7,436 bases of DNA from Rhodocyclales bacterium (GTDB lineage Bacteria; Pseudomonadota; Gammaproteobacteria; Burkholderiales; Rhodocyclaceae): positions 1 to 7,436 of the forward strand of contig JAIOPW010000371.1 in the NCBI GenBank assembly GCA_021413665.1, in the 5' to 3' direction. Below, piece after piece: positions 6,237 through 7,436 of this stretch. Position 1 is the stretch's first letter. Each line of letters begins with the position of its first letter. Under the pieces are notes generated by a model. It saw only the letters and a list, made by a program, of their open reading frames with translations. It had not been told where the DNA came from and made no database searches. A program made the position numbers and the translations under genes.

Positions 6237-6451
6237 GAGCGGACTCCCAGGCGCCGATGCTCGTCGCAACAGTAGTCGCGCCCGTTTTCGGTCACCGACT
6301 CCGCACCGGGGAAATGGACCCCGCAATGCGCGCACTGCGCCATGGCCTCTGGCCCGCGCGCGGCGGGCGGCGGCTTGCTGCGCCGATTCGATGCTCGCAC
6401 CAGCCAGAAAACCACGGCGAGGACGGCGACAAAGAGGAGGAACTTGGCCAC
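6233..6451 (-). CDS. PP0621-like small membrane-anchored protein with a CxxC/CCxxH motif
   Basis: A 72-residue protein of unknown function that I link to the PP0621-type family (by memory of the pattern, not a search). Residues 4-18 (FLLFVAVLAVVFWLV) form one membrane helix, followed by a basic, proline-rich stretch (RASNRRSKPPPAARG). The soluble part has CAHC (C40, C43) and YCCDEH (C61, C62, H65), which looks like a small zinc-ribbon-type metal site. With positive residues after the helix, the C-terminal part should face the cytoplasm. The start is GTG 6451 with GGAG about ten bases upstream. The stop overlaps the pilS start by four bases (ATGA), so it is probably translated together with pilS. 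Its 5' end lies 23 bases after the tRNA. Its role is unknown; co-occurrence with PilS suggests, but does not show, a link to pilus signalling. Confidence 0.8.
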   Translation of the reverse strand: MAKFLLFVAVLAVVFWLVRASNRRSKPPPAARGPEAMAQCAHCGVHFPGAESVTENGRDYCCDEHRRLGVRS

Positions 6452-6474
6452 GGCGTCAGCACTCCGCGGCGAAT

Positions 6475-6551
<77 letters not shown>

Positions 6552-6571
6552 ATGGCAAGTTGGTGGCAAGG

Positions 6572-6621
6572 AAGGACACTGCGGGAGCGGGCAGAAAACT
6601 TCCGCCCGGGTACTCGTCCTT
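6572..6621 (-). other. Structured spacer between ispB and tRNA-Pro
   Basis: CGGGC (6588-6592) pairs with GCCCG (6604-6608), extended inward by a G.U and further pairs across 6593-6603, making a stem of eight to nine pairs. Outside it AAGGAC (6572-6577) can pair with GTCCTT (6616-6621). On the - strand no U-tract follows, so it is not a classical terminator for the synthase gene. It may be a processing or factor-dependent termination element. Confidence 0.35.
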
Positions 6622-6637
6622 GCAAACATCGCGGTGA

Positions 6638-7436
6638 TCAGAAGCTCCGTTGCACCGCAAAGTCCGCCAATTGTAGCAGCGTTTCTTTGAACTTTGAATC
6701 CGGCAATGGCGCTAGCGCCTCTTTCGCCATCCCGGCCTCGGCGATGCCATGCCTTCGCGCCGCGTCGAGCGCGCCACTGGAGCGAACCGCGACCAGCACA
6801 TCGGCAAAACTGTCGCCGCTGGCGTTTTCGATTGCGCTGCGCACCAGCGCCGCCTGCTGCGGGCTGCCGTTCTGGATGACGTGAATCAGCGGCAGCGTCG
6901 GCTTTCCTTCCGCCAGATCGTCGCCGAGGTGCTTGCCGGTCTCGGCCTCCTTCCCGGAATAGTCGAGTACATCGTCAATCAACTGGAACGCCGTGCCGAT
7001 GTGCGTGCCATAGGACGCCATCGCGGCCTCGATACCCGGGCCGGCTTCGCCGAGGATGGCGCCCAGTTGCCCGGCGGCCTCGAACAGTTTGGCCGTCTTG
7101 TAACGGATCACCTGGAGATAGGCATCCACCTGGATGTCGGCATTGCGGCAGTTCATAAGTTGCAGCACTTCCCCCTCGGCGATGACATTGGTCGCATCGG
7201 CCAGCACCTCCATCACCCGCATGCTGCCGACGCCGACCATTATCTGGAACGCGCGCGAATACAGAAAATCACCGACCAGAACACTGGCGGGATTGCCGAA
7301 AACCGCGTTGGCGGTGTCGCGACCCCGACGCAGTGACGACTCGTCGACCACGTCATCATGCAGCAGTGTGGCGGTATGGATGAATTCCACCACGGCAGCG
7401 AGTTCGTGATGGCGGGTACCGGAATAGCCGCAGGCG
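6638..7436 (-). CDS. ispB: Long-chain polyprenyl diphosphate synthase, IspB-type (N-terminus outside window)
   Basis: The last 265 residues of a trans-polyprenyl diphosphate synthase, which adds isopentenyl diphosphate units to farnesyl diphosphate to make the C40-class side chain of ubiquinone. The first aspartate-rich motif DDVVD lies in FIHTATLLHDDVVDESSLRRG, and the second, DDVLD, in FQLIDDVLDYSG. Both bind the magnesium-diphosphate. The residues four and five before the first motif are small (Thr, Ala), which in this family permits long chains rather than C15/C20. A KTAKLFEAA block and the GKPTLPLI segment are present and normal. The frame stays open through 7435 (ACGYSGTRHHELAAV), so the GTG at 7393 is internal. 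About 55-60 residues should be missing. The exact chain length cannot be read here. The stop is 86 bases upstream of the tRNA. Confidence 0.92.
   Translation of the reverse strand, partial: ACGYSGTRHHELAAVVEFIHTATLLHDDVVDESSLRRGRDTANAVFGNPASVLVGDFLYSRAFQIMVGVGSMRVMEVLADATNVIAEGEVLQLMNCRNADIQVDAYLQVIRYKTAKLFEAAGQLGAILGEAGPGIEAAMASYGTHIGTAFQLIDDVLDYSGKEAETGKHLGDDLAEGKPTLPLIHVIQNGSPQQAALVRSAIENASGDSFADVLVAVRSSGALDAARRHGIAEAGMAKEALAPLPDSKFKETLLQLADFAVQRSF

Overview
The window is GC-rich proteobacterial chromosome. The gene set points to a betaproteobacterium: an IspB-type polyprenyl synthase, tRNA-Pro(CGG), a PP0621-like small protein, PilS/PilR, AmpD, and a lysine/alanine-rich H1-like protein with a WPFPTG tail. 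Rhodocyclales (Azoarcus/Thauera-like) is my best guess. That placement is inference from gene content and memory of similar neighbourhoods, not from a search. Nothing suggests a phage, plasmid or insertion sequence.

Left part, + strand: the last codons of an unidentified gene (1-50) end in a good intrinsic terminator (84-120). Its U-tract abuts the ribosome binding site of a complete class I/II PLP aminotransferase (131-1291). From there on all genes are on the - strand. The two blocks converge in the 1292-1500 gap, which holds a near-ideal terminator for the - strand gene.

Middle part, - strand: a 206-residue histone H1-like protein (1501-2121) is built mostly of KKPAA pentads. Upstream of it lies a 613-base gap (2122-2734) with no recognised gene. 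This gap is not empty. It carries a credible sigma70-type promoter (2658-2686), a perfect 9+4+9 palindrome just downstream of the expected start of transcription (2618-2639), a possible unknown 99-codon gene with its own Shine-Dalgarno (2241-2540), and a weaker second promoter close to the H1-like gene. This is the least explained and most interesting part of the window.

Right part, - strand, read from high to low coordinates: an ispB-type synthase cut by the window edge (6638-7436), a structured spacer, tRNA-Pro(CGG) with encoded CCA (6475-6551), then the overlapping chain PP0621-like protein, pilS, pilR, ampD (6451 down to 2735). Overlaps of 4, 10 and 4 bases suggest one translationally coupled operon. 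PilS/PilR is the two-component pair that controls sigma54-dependent type IV pilin expression. AmpD recycles anhydromuropeptides of the cell wall. I found no defence, toxin or mobile system.
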